A stretch of DNA of 64,000 nucleotides from an uncultured Paracoccaceae bacterium (lineage in GTDB: Bacteria > Pseudomonadota > Alphaproteobacteria > Rhodobacterales > Rhodobacteraceae), in assembly GCA_947497985.1 (NCBI GenBank), contig CANMIX010000004.1, positions 124,001-188,000 of the forward strand. Reading direction: 5' to 3'. Shown here one piece after another: positions 46,165-56,060 of the stretch (position 1 is its first letter; the number at the start of each line of letters is the position of its first letter). The translations under genes and the position numbers were made by a program. The notes below the pieces were generated by a model. The model had not been told where the DNA came from, ran no database searches, and saw only the letters and a program-made list of their open reading frames with translations.

Positions 46165-47709
46165 ATGGTAAATGAGATTTTCATCGGTGGCGGTGGGGAA
46201 AACTATTCACAAAAGCAAAACCTTAACCCCAAATACGCGAACCGACATGGGTTGATTGCAGGCGCAACAGGTACGGGTAAAACTGTAACATTGCAGATCT
46301 TGGCAGAGAATTTTTCCAATCTCGGCGTGCCAGTGATTCTGACAGATATCAAAGGCGATCTGTCGGGCCTCGCAAAACCTGGCAGTGCTGAACATAAATT
46401 GCACGACGCTTTCTCCAGCCGCGCCGCGCAAATTGGCTTTGAGGATTACAGCTACCACAATTGCCCGGTTACATTCTGGGACCTTTTTGGCGAACAGGGC
46501 CATCCGGTGCGCACAACCGTGGCGGAAATGGGGCCTTTGCTATTGTCACGCCTATTGGAGCTTAGCGAAACTCAGGAAGGGATTTTAAACATTGCCTTCC
46601 GCCTGGCAGACGAACAGGGAATGCCGCTGCTCGACCTAAAGGACCTACAGGCTTTGTTGGTCTGGGTTGGCGAGAACCGCGCAGATCTGTCGTTGCGCTA
46701 CGGCAATGTCTCAACCGCCTCCATTGGTGCGATCCAGCGGCGGCTGTTGGTGTTAGAAAACCAGGGCGGCAATGATTTCTTTGGCGAGCCAGCGCTTGCC
46801 TTGTCGGACCTCATGCGTACAACCGACGACGGGCGTGGCATGGTGAACATTCTGGCGGCGGATAAGTTGATGGCGGCGCCGCGGCTTTATTCCACATTCC
46901 TACTCTGGTTGCTGAGTGAGTTATTTGAAGAACTGCCCGAGGTTGGTGATCCGGAAAAACCACGTCTGGTTTTCTTCTTTGATGAGGCACATCTGTTGTT
47001 TGACGACGCGCCCAAAGTGCTGATCGACAAGGTGGAACAAGTGGCGCGGCTGATCCGGTCAAAAGGCGTCGGCGTCTATTTCATCACCCAATCCCCTGCG
47101 GACGTGCCCGAAGATATCCTTGGGCAGCTCGGCAATCGGATCCAACATGCGCTGCGGGCCTTTACCGCACGTGATCGGCGCAATCTGAAACTTGCGGCCG
47201 AAACCTATCGCGAGAATCCGGCGTTTTCCACCGAAGACGCCATTCGCGAGGTGGGTGTCGGCGAGGCTGTAACCTCTTTGTTAGAGAAGAAAGGCATCCC
47301 CGGCGTAGTTCAACGCACGCTCATCCGGCCCCCCAGCAGTCAACTTGGTCCCATAACATCTGGCGAGCGGGCCGAAATTTTGTCCCAATCTGACCTTGGG
47401 TCCAAGTATAACGACAGGATCGACCGGCAATCCGCTTTTGAGATTTTGCAAAAACGTGCCAACGATGCGGCAAAAGATGCAGAAAAAGCCGAGATAGCGG
47501 CCGAGGAAGATCCGTCGCCCATCGCACGGGAATTCAGCTCCGCGCGTCGATATTCAGGGGGACGCGTTTCACGATCGTCCTCGCGCAGCTACCGGAAACA
47601 GGACACTTTTGCCTCGGCGATGTCGCATGCTGTTATCAAAGAGCTGAAGGGCACCACAGGACGCCGCATTGTCCGTGGCATTCTGGGTGGTTTGTTCAAA
47701 GGACGTTGA
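46165..47709 (+). CDS. HerA-like ATPase (DUF853, YjgR family)
   Basis: A 514-residue FtsK/HerA-superfamily ATPase whose cellular role is unknown. It has Walker A GATGTGKT (residues 33-40), VILTDIKGDLSGLAKPG, Walker B LVFFFDEAHLLFDD, sensor-like VGVYFITQSPADVP, and a long Arg/Ser-rich tail (RRYSGGRVSRSSSRSYRKQ). I start at ATG 46165, because homologues begin with a short IFIGGGG segment before KYANRHGLIAGATG; an ATG at 46054 next to GGGAGG would add 37 unrelated residues and overlaps a candidate antisense RNA. Confidence 0.88.
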   Translation: MVNEIFIGGGGENYSQKQNLNPKYANRHGLIAGATGTGKTVTLQILAENFSNLGVPVILTDIKGDLSGLAKPGSAEHKLHDAFSSRAAQIGFEDYSYHNCPVTFWDLFGEQGHPVRTTVAEMGPLLLSRLLELSETQEGILNIAFRLADEQGMPLLDLKDLQALLVWVGENRADLSLRYGNVSTASIGAIQRRLLVLENQGGNDFFGEPALALSDLMRTTDDGRGMVNILAADKLMAAPRLYSTFLLWLLSELFEELPEVGDPEKPRLVFFFDEAHLLFDDAPKVLIDKVEQVARLIRSKGVGVYFITQSPADVPEDILGQLGNRIQHALRAFTARDRRNLKLAAETYRENPAFSTEDAIREVGVGEAVTSLLEKKGIPGVVQRTLIRPPSSQLGPITSGERAEILSQSDLGSKYNDRIDRQSAFEILQKRANDAAKDAEKAEIAAEEDPSPIAREFSSARRYSGGRVSRSSSRSYRKQDTFASAMSHAVIKELKGTTGRRIVRGILGGLFKGR

Positions 47710-47802
47710 ACCCCGCGCTTTTGTGATCTCGGCCGCCGGTATTTCCGCGCATAGTCAACAGATACCGTGGCGTGGAAACGCGTAAAAAGAGGAGTTGCAC
47801 CG

Positions 47803-48912
47803 ATGAAACCTTTGCGGATTTTGACCCGTTTGCTCACAAGCATTCTAATGGCTGGCCCCTCCATTGCGCTGGCTCAGGTGATGGACAGCAGCGTTGGTGC
47901 GCTCAAAATCACCAAAATGGCAGATGGGTTGGAAATCCCATGGGGCTTTGGCTTTTTGCCGGACAGCTCGGTCCTTGTCACAGATCGGGAAGGGATCCTG
48001 TATCGTGTTCATAATGGTGGCAAAGCTGCGATCACCGGTGTCCCCAAAGTCGCAGACGTCGGGCAGGGTGGGTTGTTGGATATTCTGATCCCGCGGGATT
48101 TTGCAACTTCGCGGGAGATCCTGCTGACCTTATCACGCGCCGACAATCGCGGGGCAGGCACCGCGCTGGTGAGCGCGACGCTTTCGGATGATTTCACAGC
48201 ACTCACCAAGTCGCAAGTCCTGTTGCAGGTGAAGGGAGCAGACGGAGGGCGCCACTTTGGGTCCCGCGTGCGGGAAGCCTCGGACGGGTCGCTTTATCTG
48301 ACCTCGGGTGAACGCGGTGACCGCGACAGCGCCCAGGACCTGTCCAATCGCCAAGGCACGATATTGCGCGTGAACCGTGACGGCAGTCCGCATGCGGACA
48401 ATCCTTTTTTGAACCAAACCAGAGCGCAGCCAGAGATCTGGTCCTATGGCCATCGTAATCCACAAGGGCTGGCCATCGATCATACAGGCCAAGTCTGGGC
48501 AGTTGAACACGGCGCGCGTGGCGGGGATGAAGTCAACAAGATTGAGAAAGGCGCGAATTATGGCTGGCCGGTAATCGCCTATGGTCGCAACTATTCTGGC
48601 ACCCGAATTGGGATTGGCACGTCCAACAGTGGGATGGAGCAGCCCGCGTTCTTCTGGGATCCCTCAATCGCACCGTCGGGCATGATGATCTATTCGGGCA
48701 AGCTTTGGCCAGAGTGGCAGGGCGACATGTTTATTGGCTCGCTCAAATTCGACTATATCGCGCGGCTCGATGGCAGCCCAAAGACAGAGCAGGAGCAATT
48801 GCGCCATGAAACCACCGGGCGTATTCGCGACATCCGCGAAGCACCCGATGGCAGTATTTGGTTTGCGTCCGAATATGAAGGTGCGCTGTTTCGCCTGACG
48901 CCCGCGCCCTAA
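47803..48912 (+). CDS. PQQ-dependent aldose sugar dehydrogenase (soluble type)
   Basis: A 369-residue periplasmic six-bladed beta-propeller. It has a signal peptide (ILMAGPSIALAQ), then GLEIPWGFGFLPDSSVLVTDR, a blade with GGRHFGSRV, SGERGDRDSAQD, SYGHRNPQGLAI, EHGARGGDEVN, GANYGWP and WDPSIAPSGMMIYSG, the regular blocks of YliI/Asd-type sugar dehydrogenases. Substrate sugar unknown; PQQ synthesis genes are not in the window. ATG 47803 follows GGAG by eight bases. Its end overlaps the convergent regulator gene by four bases. Confidence 0.92.
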   Translation: MKPLRILTRLLTSILMAGPSIALAQVMDSSVGALKITKMADGLEIPWGFGFLPDSSVLVTDREGILYRVHNGGKAAITGVPKVADVGQGGLLDILIPRDFATSREILLTLSRADNRGAGTALVSATLSDDFTALTKSQVLLQVKGADGGRHFGSRVREASDGSLYLTSGERGDRDSAQDLSNRQGTILRVNRDGSPHADNPFLNQTRAQPEIWSYGHRNPQGLAIDHTGQVWAVEHGARGGDEVNKIEKGANYGWPVIAYGRNYSGTRIGIGTSNSGMEQPAFFWDPSIAPSGMMIYSGKLWPEWQGDMFIGSLKFDYIARLDGSPKTEQEQLRHETTGRIRDIREAPDGSIWFASEYEGALFRLTPAP

Positions 48913-49892
48913 CCCGGCGTACCCGCACGGGACCCACGTTCGCGGTAGGGCGTTGTGTCATAATGCGACCGGTAGCATTTGGAGAAATGCGACGGCGATG
49001 CAAAACCGCAGGCAAGGGCCACGTTGATCACGCTCAGGTCCGTCTGCATCAACAGATTACGCGCTTTTTGCAGTCGCAGTTCCATATAATACCGTTTCGG
49101 AGATCGGTTCAGATAGCGGCGGAACAGGCGTTCCAATTGCCGTGTGGACATGCCGACATCTTGGGCCAGGATCGCCGGGCTGATCGGCTCTTCCAGATTG
49201 GATTCCATCTTTTGGATCACCAGCGATAGCTTGGGGTGGCGTACCCCAATCCGTGTCGGAACAGACAGCCGTTGGGTGTCTTGTTCTGTACGAATGTTTG
49301 AATAGATCATCTGATCCGCCACGGCATTGGCCAGATCTTCGCTTTGATGCGTGGCGATCAATTTCAACATCAAATCGATTGTGGATGTACCGCCCGCCGC
49401 CGTTACGCGTTTTCCGTCCATGACATAGACAGACTTGGTCAGATCAACATCCATGAACTCTTCGGTGAAACTGTCGATGTTTTCCCAATGGATGGTTGAG
49501 CGTTTTCCATCCAACAGACCGGATTTTGCCAAAGCATAGGACCCTGTGCACAACGCGCCCATGGTTGCGCCTTTGCGGGCTTCGCGGCGCAGCCAACTGA
49601 TCAGGCGTGGCGTCGTGCCATCGCGTACATTCACACCGCCACAAAGCAGCATCGTGTCATCACGCGCAATCTCACCCAGATCGCTATCCAGATAAAAGGA
49701 GGGGCCAGCGGAACACCGCGCCTCTTCGCCGCCTTCCCCCATAAGGGTCCATTCAAACACTGTCCGGCCGGCCATTTTATTGGCAAGACGCAACGCGTCC
49801 ACCGCTGACGCGAACGGCAGCAGCGTAAAATTGTCTAACAACACAAAAACAAACCGGATTGGCGGTTTCGTTTGCACGCGCTGCGTATTCAT
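48909..49892 (-). CDS. GlxA-family AraC-type transcriptional regulator
   Basis: A 327-residue regulator with an N-terminal DJ-1/PfpI-like domain (RFVFVLLDNFTLLPFASAVDAL, GALCTGSYALAKSGLLDG) and a C-terminal AraC DNA-binding domain (LAQDVGMSTRQLERLFRRYL, VINVALACGFASPSHFSKCY). Relatives such as GbdR and ArgR/CdhR control quaternary amine or amino-acid catabolism; the target here is not known. ATG 49892 follows AGGT; an ATG at 49922 would add ten residues. An inverted repeat lies just upstream. Confidence 0.9.
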   Translation of the reverse strand: MNTQRVQTKPPIRFVFVLLDNFTLLPFASAVDALRLANKMAGRTVFEWTLMGEGGEEARCSAGPSFYLDSDLGEIARDDTMLLCGGVNVRDGTTPRLISWLRREARKGATMGALCTGSYALAKSGLLDGKRSTIHWENIDSFTEEFMDVDLTKSVYVMDGKRVTAAGGTSTIDLMLKLIATHQSEDLANAVADQMIYSNIRTEQDTQRLSVPTRIGVRHPKLSLVIQKMESNLEEPISPAILAQDVGMSTRQLERLFRRYLNRSPKRYYMELRLQKARNLLMQTDLSVINVALACGFASPSHFSKCYRSHYDTTPYRERGSRAGTPG

Positions 49893-49929
49893 GGCCTGCA
49901 CCTGTCGATGTTTATATATCATTGAATCA

Positions 49930-49947
49930 GACAGTCTTTTGACTGTC
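49930..49947. promoter_or_regulatory. Inverted repeat upstream of the GlxA-family gene
   Basis: GACAGTC and GACTGTC separated by TTTT, 38 bases before the regulator start. It may be an operator for autoregulation or a small hairpin. Confidence 0.35.
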
Positions 49948-50085
49948 GCGTCAAATCCTGACGAGAACCCTGCTCATAGGTTTTGGATTTGGTCAAGCCT
50001 TCGCAAATCGGAACTGGCCACAGACAGTGCAGTTTTGTATAGCTTGCCTCCAACGATCCCATTTCGCGATCACGGAGTATGAGCG

Positions 50086-51459
50086 ATGAGTGAGTGGCAA
50101 AAATCGAACTGGCGCAACAAGCCACGAGTTCAGATGCCAGACTATACCGATGCAGCGGCGTTGCAGTCTGTTGAGGCAAAGCTGTCAAAGTTTCCGCCGC
50201 TGGTGTTTGCAGGTGAAGCACGTCGCCTGAAAGAGCACTTGGGCGCCGCCGGACGTGGCGAAGCGTTCTTGCTGCAAGGGGGCGACTGCGCTGAAAGCTT
50301 TGATCAATTCAGCGCCGACGCAATCCGCGACACCTTCAAAGTGATGCTGCAGATGGCGCTGGTTCTGACCTATGCGGCCAAGGTTCCGGTGGTCAAAGTG
50401 GGCCGTATGGCTGGCCAATTTGCCAAGCCGCGTTCTGCTCCAACCGAGACGATCAACGGTGTGGAATTGCCAAGCTACCGTGGCGATATCATCAATGACC
50501 TCGCGTTCACTTCCGAGGCTCGGATGCCGAACCCCGACAAAATGCTGCAGGCCTATACGCAGGCGTCGGCGACGTTGAACCTGCTGCGTGCATTTTCGAC
50601 CGGTGGTTACGCGGATCTCAATCAGGTCCAAGCCTGGATCCTCGGCTTTACCGAGACCGAAAAAGCCGAGGCCTATCGTGAGATGGCGGGCCGTATCACC
50701 GACGCACTGGACTTTATGAAGGCCGCAGGTGTCAACGCAGACGTGGCTCACACCCTGCAGTCGGTTGATTTCTACACCAGCCACGAAGGCCTGCTGCTGG
50801 AATACGAAGAAGCGCTGACGCGCAACGACTCCACATCCGGCAAATGGTTGGCGGGATCCGGCCACATGATCTGGATTGGGGATCGCACCCGTCAGCCCCA
50901 TGGCGCGCATGTGGAATTCTGCAGCGGTGTTTTGAACCCAATCGGTTTGAAATGTGGTCCAACCACAACAGCCGAAGACCTCAAAGTTCTGATGGCCAAG
51001 CTGAACCCCGAAAACGAAGAGGGCAAGCTGACCCTTATCGCGCGCTTCGGGGCCGGGAATGCAGGTGAGCACCTGCCGCGTCTGATTAAGGCTGTCAAAG
51101 AAGAAGGCGCCAACGTCACGTGGGTCTGTGATCCGATGCATGGCAACACCATCAAATCCGCGACAGGATACAAGACCCGCCCATTTGAACGGGTTCTGGG
51201 CGAGGTGCGTGACTTCTTTGGCGTACACAAAGCCGAAGGCACTGTTCCAGGCGGCGTTCATTTTGAGATGACCGGCCAGGATGTCACCGAATGTACCGGC
51301 GGTGTTCGTGCCGTTACCGAAGAAGACCTGTCAGCCCGTTATCACACAGCTTGTGATCCGCGTCTGAACGCCAGTCAGTCACTGGAACTGGCCTTCCTGG
51401 TGGCTGAAGAGATTACCAAGCAACGCCGCGGAACCGCGCCTGCGCGCGCCGCGAGCTAA
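50086..51459 (+). CDS. 3-deoxy-7-phosphoheptulonate synthase, class II
   Basis: First enzyme of the shikimate pathway; condenses phosphoenolpyruvate and erythrose 4-phosphate. The 457-residue plant/actinobacterial-type (class II) protein has [46 protein letters not shown]-like [21 protein letters not shown] and [14 protein letters not shown] precedes the ATG. The frame is monocistronic with a strong terminator. Class II enzymes are usual in Rhodobacteraceae. Confidence 0.96.
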   Translation: MSEWQKSNWRNKPRVQMPDYTDAAALQSVEAKLSKFPPLVFAGEARRLKEHLGAAGRGEAFLLQGGDCAESFDQFSADAIRDTFKVMLQMALVLTYAAKVPVVKVGRMAGQFAKPRSAPTETINGVELPSYRGDIINDLAFTSEARMPNPDKMLQAYTQASATLNLLRAFSTGGYADLNQVQAWILGFTETEKAEAYREMAGRITDALDFMKAAGVNADVAHTLQSVDFYTSHEGLLLEYEEALTRNDSTSGKWLAGSGHMIWIGDRTRQPHGAHVEFCSGVLNPIGLKCGPTTTAEDLKVLMAKLNPENEEGKLTLIARFGAGNAGEHLPRLIKAVKEEGANVTWVCDPMHGNTIKSATGYKTRPFERVLGEVRDFFGVHKAEGTVPGGVHFEMTGQDVTECTGGVRAVTEEDLSARYHTACDPRLNASQSLELAFLVAEEITKQRRGTAPARAAS

Positions 51460-51486
51460 TCTGGTCAAATCGAAACCTCGAAAAAA

Positions 51487-51515
51487 GGCGCGCTCGATCT
51501 GGTGCGCCTTTTTTT
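51487..51515 (+). terminator. DAHP synthase terminator
   Basis: GGCGC and GCGCC stem, extended by flanking A and T runs, followed by seven Ts. Confidence 0.88.
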
Positions 51516-51553
51516 GTCGGGACGGCACAGTATAGGTTATCACAAAAGGGAAA

Positions 51554-51580
51554 CGCCCCGAGCGTTCTGCTCAGGGGCGC
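51554..51580 (-). terminator. Hairpin after the PAS_5 gene
   Basis: On the minus strand CGCCCCTGAGC and GCTCGGGGCG pair with one bulge and are followed by TTTCCCTTTT. Confidence 0.65.
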
Positions 51581-51646
51581 TTAATGCTTTAAAAACGATG
51601 ACCAATTCGTCCTAAAAGCGGGATAAATTTTCACTATCGGGGAGGG

Positions 51647-52498
51647 TCAGTCCTTGCTGACCACGAGGCGCAAATGGGATCCGCGCGCCGCTTTTGGCTG
51701 AACTGGCTCCGCTGCGTCATGTGTAGTACCAGCTGTTTCAGTCGCGCTCTGCTGTTCTGCCTCTTCACGACGGCGCTTCAACAGCTTGCGAGCTTCTTCC
51801 ATGATGCTGGGTTCTGCCTTGAAACGTTCCTGCGTCTCTGCAAAGCCGGGATTGACAACATTGGTGTCTTTCTTGGCTTCAACCGGCTCTGGACGGTCCT
51901 TGGCTTTAAACTCTACGTTCTTGGCAGGGTTATCGGAAACCGCACGCATGTCGATGTCAGAGATAGTGAAACGCTGCGACGCGCCAGTTGGATTGCCCTC
52001 AGAGACGAAGACCCCCAATGCACGGCTGATGTCGCCCAGATCACTGCGCAGCGGCAACAACAACATATGTGCCTCACGTGCGCCGCGGGTGCGGGTAGTT
52101 TCAGTCTGCAGCGTCAATTCGATGATCGCAGGCGTATCGAACATATGTTCCATCGCAGCGCCCAGCTGTTTACGGGCGTCCGGAGTGAAAAACGCGCTGA
52201 GCGGCATGCCACGCACTTCCATGCCAGCCATCTCGTTCACTTGCTGACCGGCGAGGCGGAACCGCGCGATGCCAGGCGCGATGCGTTCAACGATAAAGGT
52301 CTGGCTCAGGATATTTTCCAGACCGCGCGGATCGACTTGCGAGCGGTTTGGCACATCATCACCCCGGCGCAGCGCCGTCCAATATGCCTCAGCCTGGCGC
52401 AAAGGTGTCAGCGACACCCGATCACGGAAGCGACCCATAGAAACCACCTTGTCCTGCTCCGTCCCTTGATTGGACCCTTTGCGACCGCCGAAAAACAT
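51647..52498 (-). CDS. PAS domain (PAS_5 type) protein
   Basis: A 283-residue soluble protein. Residues 30-175 form a PAS_5-type sensor domain (LRQAEAYWTALRRGDDVPNRSQVDPRGLENIL, RFRLAGQQVNEMAGMEVRG), followed by a charged linker and a basic helix (EEARKLLKRRREEAEQ). Proteins with this domain in Caulobacter include the cell-cycle factor MopJ, though homology at that level is only suggested here. A full CtrA box lies about 130 bases upstream. No output domain is seen. Confidence 0.85.
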   Translation of the reverse strand: MFFGGRKGSNQGTEQDKVVSMGRFRDRVSLTPLRQAEAYWTALRRGDDVPNRSQVDPRGLENILSQTFIVERIAPGIARFRLAGQQVNEMAGMEVRGMPLSAFFTPDARKQLGAAMEHMFDTPAIIELTLQTETTRTRGAREAHMLLLPLRSDLGDISRALGVFVSEGNPTGASQRFTISDIDMRAVSDNPAKNVEFKAKDRPEPVEAKKDTNVVNPGFAETQERFKAEPSIMEEARKLLKRRREEAEQQSATETAGTTHDAAEPVQPKAARGSHLRLVVSKD

Positions 52499-52629
52499 AT
52501 CTGTTATCCTTATTGCATCCGTTCAGAACAGTGGCCTGGCAGATGCCCCATCGCATCCTCAGGCTTAGCTCTATTTTGGTTACCTTGAAGTTAACATGCC
52601 ATATTATGAATCAAATTTGGACGACTTCT

Positions 52630-52644
52630 TTAAGCAATGGTTAA
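52630..52644. promoter_or_regulatory. CtrA box between the PAS_5 and yicC genes
   Basis: TTAA-GCAATGG-TTAA matches TTAA-N7-TTAA exactly. It lies 132 bases before the PAS_5 start on one side and 97 bases before yicC on the other, so it may act on either. Confidence 0.65.
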
Positions 52645-52740
52645 CGCTTTAGTATAGTCACCTGACCTTCCGGCCCTTTCCTTACCCTGACCATATGGGT
52701 AGTTGTGGTCTATATCCTTGTTTTTCTACGGAGATCACCC

Positions 52741-53637
52741 ATGCCCATTTGCTCCATGACCGGTTTTGCCTCTTCTCAAGGCACGCTTGATTCCTACTCC
52801 TGGAGTTGGGAAATTCGCTCGGTTAACGCAAAAGGGTTAGATTTGCGCCTTCGGGTACCTGATTGGTTGGACGGGTTGGAAAAACACCTGCGGGCCCAAT
52901 TGGACAAGGCCCTGTCTAGGGGGAATGTATCTCTCGCGCTGCGCATTTCAAGCGAAGCAGCGGAAGGACAGCGTTTTTCTGTGAACGCTACAGCATTGAC
53001 GTCGGTATTGACCGCCATGGCAGAAACCGAGGCCGCCGCCCAAAGCGCCGGTGTCACGTTGGAGCGGTCAAGCGTGGCGGATCTACTGTCGATCCGTGGC
53101 GTGTTGGAACAGGAGCAAAAAGAGACCAATCCAGCCCCGTTGGTCGCCGCCCTTAAAAAGGACTTCGAAACGCTTTTGGCGGAATTCGTTCAAATGCGTG
53201 GCGATGAGGGTCGCGCGCTGGAAAAAGTCTTAACCTCTCAACTGACGCATATGGCTGATCTGCGCAGCCAGGCTGTGGCTTGCGTTGCGGCGCGCAAGGA
53301 AGATTCCACCAACGCCTTTAAGGCGGCCTTGGCTCGCGTCATGGACAACGTTGATGGGCTCGACGCAGATCGCGTCGCTCAGGAACTGGCGTTACTTGCC
53401 GTCAAGGCCGATGTCACCGAAGAATTGGACCGGCTGGAGGCGCATATCACAGCGGCCTATGATCTTTTGGAAAAAGGCGGTTCCGTTGGGCGTCGGTTTG
53501 ATTTTTTGATGCAAGAATTCAACCGCGAGGCCAACACGCTGTGTTCTAAATCACAGCACAGCGCATTAACGACCGTTGGGTTAGAGATGAAAGCAGTCAT
53601 TGACCAAATGCGCGAGCAAGTTCAGAACATCGAGTAA
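52741..53637 (+). CDS. yicC: YicC family endoribonuclease-like protein
   Basis: A 298-residue protein of the YicC/YloC family; the E. coli member is an endoribonuclease implicated in small-RNA decay. It begins with the family-typical MTGFASSQG close to the N-terminus and ends with the DUF1732 region RRFDFLMQEFNREANTLCSKSQ and LEMKAVIDQMREQVQNIE. GGAG lies eight bases before ATG 52741; the open frame to 52705 is not needed. It is followed by gmk, the usual partner. Confidence 0.93.
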   Translation: MPICSMTGFASSQGTLDSYSWSWEIRSVNAKGLDLRLRVPDWLDGLEKHLRAQLDKALSRGNVSLALRISSEAAEGQRFSVNATALTSVLTAMAETEAAAQSAGVTLERSSVADLLSIRGVLEQEQKETNPAPLVAALKKDFETLLAEFVQMRGDEGRALEKVLTSQLTHMADLRSQAVACVAARKEDSTNAFKAALARVMDNVDGLDADRVAQELALLAVKADVTEELDRLEAHITAAYDLLEKGGSVGRRFDFLMQEFNREANTLCSKSQHSALTTVGLEMKAVIDQMREQVQNIE

Positions 53638-53661
53638 TCAAAGACAAGAAAGGGACACCCC

Positions 53662-54303
53662 ATGAGCGACCGTCGCGGCCTTCTGATCATCCTCAGTTCA
53701 CCTTCCGGGGCAGGGAAGTCGACATTGGCAAAACGCCTGCGGACATGGGACCCTTCGATCTCTTTTTCGGTCTCAGCCACGACCCGCAACCCGCGCCCAG
53801 GTGAAGAAGACGGCAAGGACTATCACTTTTCCACGGTCGACGATTTCAAAAGTGCCGTGACCGAAGGAGAGATGCTGGAGCACGCTTTTGTCTTTGGCAA
53901 TTTCTATGGCTCCCCAAAAGGGCCGGTGAAACAGGCGATCGACGCAGGGCGCGACGTTCTGTTTGATATCGACTGGCAGGGTGCACAGCAGATCCGCAAT
54001 TCAGACCTTGGCCAACACACGCTGTCGATTTTCCTGCTACCGCCCTCGATCCACGAGCTGAAGCGCCGATTGGAAAGCCGCGGTCAGGATGATGCGGAAA
54101 CGATTGAACGTCGCATGCAGAAGAGCTGGGACGAGATCAGCCACTGGGGATCCTACGACCACGTGCTGGTGAATGACGACCTTGATGCCACCGAAGAGGC
54201 GTTGAAAACCATTATCACCGCGACACGTCTGCGCCGCATCCAACAGCCGCAACTGGTCGACCATGTGCGCACTTTGCAATCGGAGTTCGAGGAGATGTCA
54301 TGA
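53662..54303 (+). CDS. gmk: Guanylate kinase
   Basis: Phosphorylates GMP to GDP. The 213-residue protein has the P-loop [15 protein letters not shown] near residue 10, [20 protein letters not shown] (GMP binding) and [18 protein letters not shown] precedes the ATG. It lies 24 bases after yicC and overlaps the gamma carbonic anhydrase gene in ATGA, so yicC-gmk-carbonic anhydrase form an operon. Confidence 0.97.
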   Translation: MSDRRGLLIILSSPSGAGKSTLAKRLRTWDPSISFSVSATTRNPRPGEEDGKDYHFSTVDDFKSAVTEGEMLEHAFVFGNFYGSPKGPVKQAIDAGRDVLFDIDWQGAQQIRNSDLGQHTLSIFLLPPSIHELKRRLESRGQDDAETIERRMQKSWDEISHWGSYDHVLVNDDLDATEEALKTIITATRLRRIQQPQLVDHVRTLQSEFEEMS

Positions 54304-54821
54304 CCCTTTACGCATTGGGCATTTATGAACCTCAGATCGCAGAAGACACGTGGGTTGCTCCGGACGCAAACTTAATTGGTCAAGTCGTGCTTGAGTCGGG
54401 AGCCTCCGTTTGGTTTGGCACCACCATTCGCGCCGACCATGAAGAGATCCGCATTTGTGCAGGCTCCAACGTGCAAGAAAACGTTGTGATGCATATCGAC
54501 AAAGGGTTTCCGCTGACCATCGGAACAAATTGCACGATTGGCCACAAAGCCATGTTGCACGGCTGTACCATTGGCGACAATACTTTGATCGGTATGGGGG
54601 CAACTGTCCTCAACGGTGCCAAGATCGGGCGCAACTGCCTGATTGGGGCAGGGGCGTTGATCACCGAAGGAAAAGAGATCCCCGACAATTCACTTGTTAT
54701 GGGGGCGCCTGGCAAAGTTGTACGCGATGTGGACGCCACATTGGCTGCGAAACTGACCCAAAGCGCGGTGCATTACCAAGAGAACATGCGCAAGTATCGC
54801 GAAACACTGCGCCCGCTTTAA
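54300..54821 (+). CDS. Gamma carbonic anhydrase family protein
   Basis: A 173-residue left-handed beta-helix protein with hexapeptide repeats ([29 protein letters not shown]). The three zinc histidines are present in NVVMHIDKG and IGHKAMLHG. Members include active gamma carbonic anhydrases and YrdA/PaaY-type proteins, so activity is possible but not certain. Starts inside the gmk stop (ATGA). Confidence 0.92.
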   Translation: MTLYALGIYEPQIAEDTWVAPDANLIGQVVLESGASVWFGTTIRADHEEIRICAGSNVQENVVMHIDKGFPLTIGTNCTIGHKAMLHGCTIGDNTLIGMGATVLNGAKIGRNCLIGAGALITEGKEIPDNSLVMGAPGKVVRDVDATLAAKLTQSAVHYQENMRKYRETLRPL

Positions 54822-54922
54822 GGCCTAAGACATCCAGAAAGTTTTGTGATGCATTAAGGTTTTGCCATCTGATCTTTACATTGGCAGGCTAATCAGCTGC
54901 ACCCAATTCAGGATATGAAGAC

Positions 54923-55966
54923 ATGTCAGACGAGCTTATCAGCGGATTCCTCGACGCAATTCCGCAACCCGCATTACTGATCGATCAAAGCGAACGTTTG
55001 ATCTGTGCGAACTCGCCTGCTGTCACCTTATTGGGAAATGCGATCGTTGGACGTCACTTTGCAACAATCTTACGTCAACCGCAGGTGATATCCGCGATTG
55101 AGGCCTGCCTGTATGAGCGGGCTCCAAAATCTGCACGTCATCTGTCCAACGACGGCGCTCAAGACACCAGCTTTGATGTCACGCTTCGCTACGTTCCCGG
55201 TATAGGAGCCGTGAATGGCGGCGCGGCGTTGCTCAGTTTTGTGGACGTTACCGATCGCGAACAAGCCAGTCAGATGCGGCGAGACTTTGTGGCCAACGTC
55301 AGCCACGAATTGCGCACGCCGCTGACCGCGCTTATGGGGTTCATTGAAACGCTGCGCGGCCCAGCCCGCGATGACGCAGCTGCCCGGGATCGCTTTCTGG
55401 ACATCATGGAAGGCGAAGCAAACCGGATGAACCGTCTCGTCGGCGATCTTCTGTCACTGAACCGCGTTGAAACCGAAGAACGTGTGCGTCCCAAAGAAGA
55501 CGTTGATCTGAATGGCCGTCTGGCCTCTACCATCAAGTCCCTGGAACCGTTGGCGAACAGGCAGGGCGTTGCGCTGAATTTATATGTGCCAGAAGAAAAC
55601 ACACAAATAAAAGGTGACCCCGATCAATTGCAGCAGGTCTTTACCAATCTGGTCGAGAACGCCATCAAATATGGTGGAGACCGGGTCGAGGTGCGCCTGC
55701 ATGCATCCGAAAGGGACCCTGCGGTGCGCGCGCCGGCAGCGCGAATTCAAGTGATCGACAATGGCGCGGGCATTGACCCCGTGCATCTGCCACGACTAAC
55801 CGAACGATTTTACCGTGCCGACAGTCACAGGTCCCGAGAAATGGGGGGAACCGGGCTCGGTTTGGCGATTGTAAAACACATCGTTAACAGACACCGCGGC
55901 CGGATGAGGGTCGAAAGCGACCTTGGAAAAGGGTCCGTCTTTACAGTGATTTTGCCTTTAAGTTGA
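54923..55966 (+). CDS. phoR: Phosphate regulon sensor histidine kinase PhoR
   Basis: Kinase for PhoB. The 347-residue protein has a PAS domain at about residues 8-110, a HisKA domain with VANVSHELRTPLTALMGFIE (His128), and an HATPase domain (NLVENAIKYGG, IDNGAGIDP, GTGLGLAIVKHIV). Unlike enterobacterial PhoR, no membrane segment is visible at the N-terminus, so it is predicted soluble and would sense phosphate through PstB/PhoU contacts. AGGA lies before the ATG. A terminator separates it from pstS. Confidence 0.92.
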   Translation: MSDELISGFLDAIPQPALLIDQSERLICANSPAVTLLGNAIVGRHFATILRQPQVISAIEACLYERAPKSARHLSNDGAQDTSFDVTLRYVPGIGAVNGGAALLSFVDVTDREQASQMRRDFVANVSHELRTPLTALMGFIETLRGPARDDAAARDRFLDIMEGEANRMNRLVGDLLSLNRVETEERVRPKEDVDLNGRLASTIKSLEPLANRQGVALNLYVPEENTQIKGDPDQLQQVFTNLVENAIKYGGDRVEVRLHASERDPAVRAPAARIQVIDNGAGIDPVHLPRLTERFYRADSHRSREMGGTGLGLAIVKHIVNRHRGRMRVESDLGKGSVFTVILPLS

Positions 55967-56011
55967 ATAACTTAGTCGAAAATCAAACGCACTGAACCAC
56001 CCCCTTAAAAA

Positions 56012-56044
56012 GGCCGTCACGGTTTCGTCCGTGGCGGCCTTTTT
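56012..56044 (+). terminator. phoR terminator
   Basis: GGCCGTCACGG and CCGTGGCGGCC pair (one G-U) around TTTCGT and are followed by five Ts. Confidence 0.92.
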
Positions 56045-56060
56045 GTCATAAAATCGGACA

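Noticed and set aside
45912-46184. 90-codon minus-strand frame upstream of ialB
   Set aside because: It runs through a hairpin with eight Ts that should end transcription, and its composition is not protein-like.
50079-50093. Four-codon frame MSDE just before DAHP synthase
   Set aside because: Too short, overlaps the ribosome site area, and no attenuator-like hairpin follows.
50185-51261. 358-codon open frame antisense to DAHP synthase, and 348-codon frame antisense to pstS
   Set aside because: Both are frames opened by codon bias of the sense genes; no start signals or domains.
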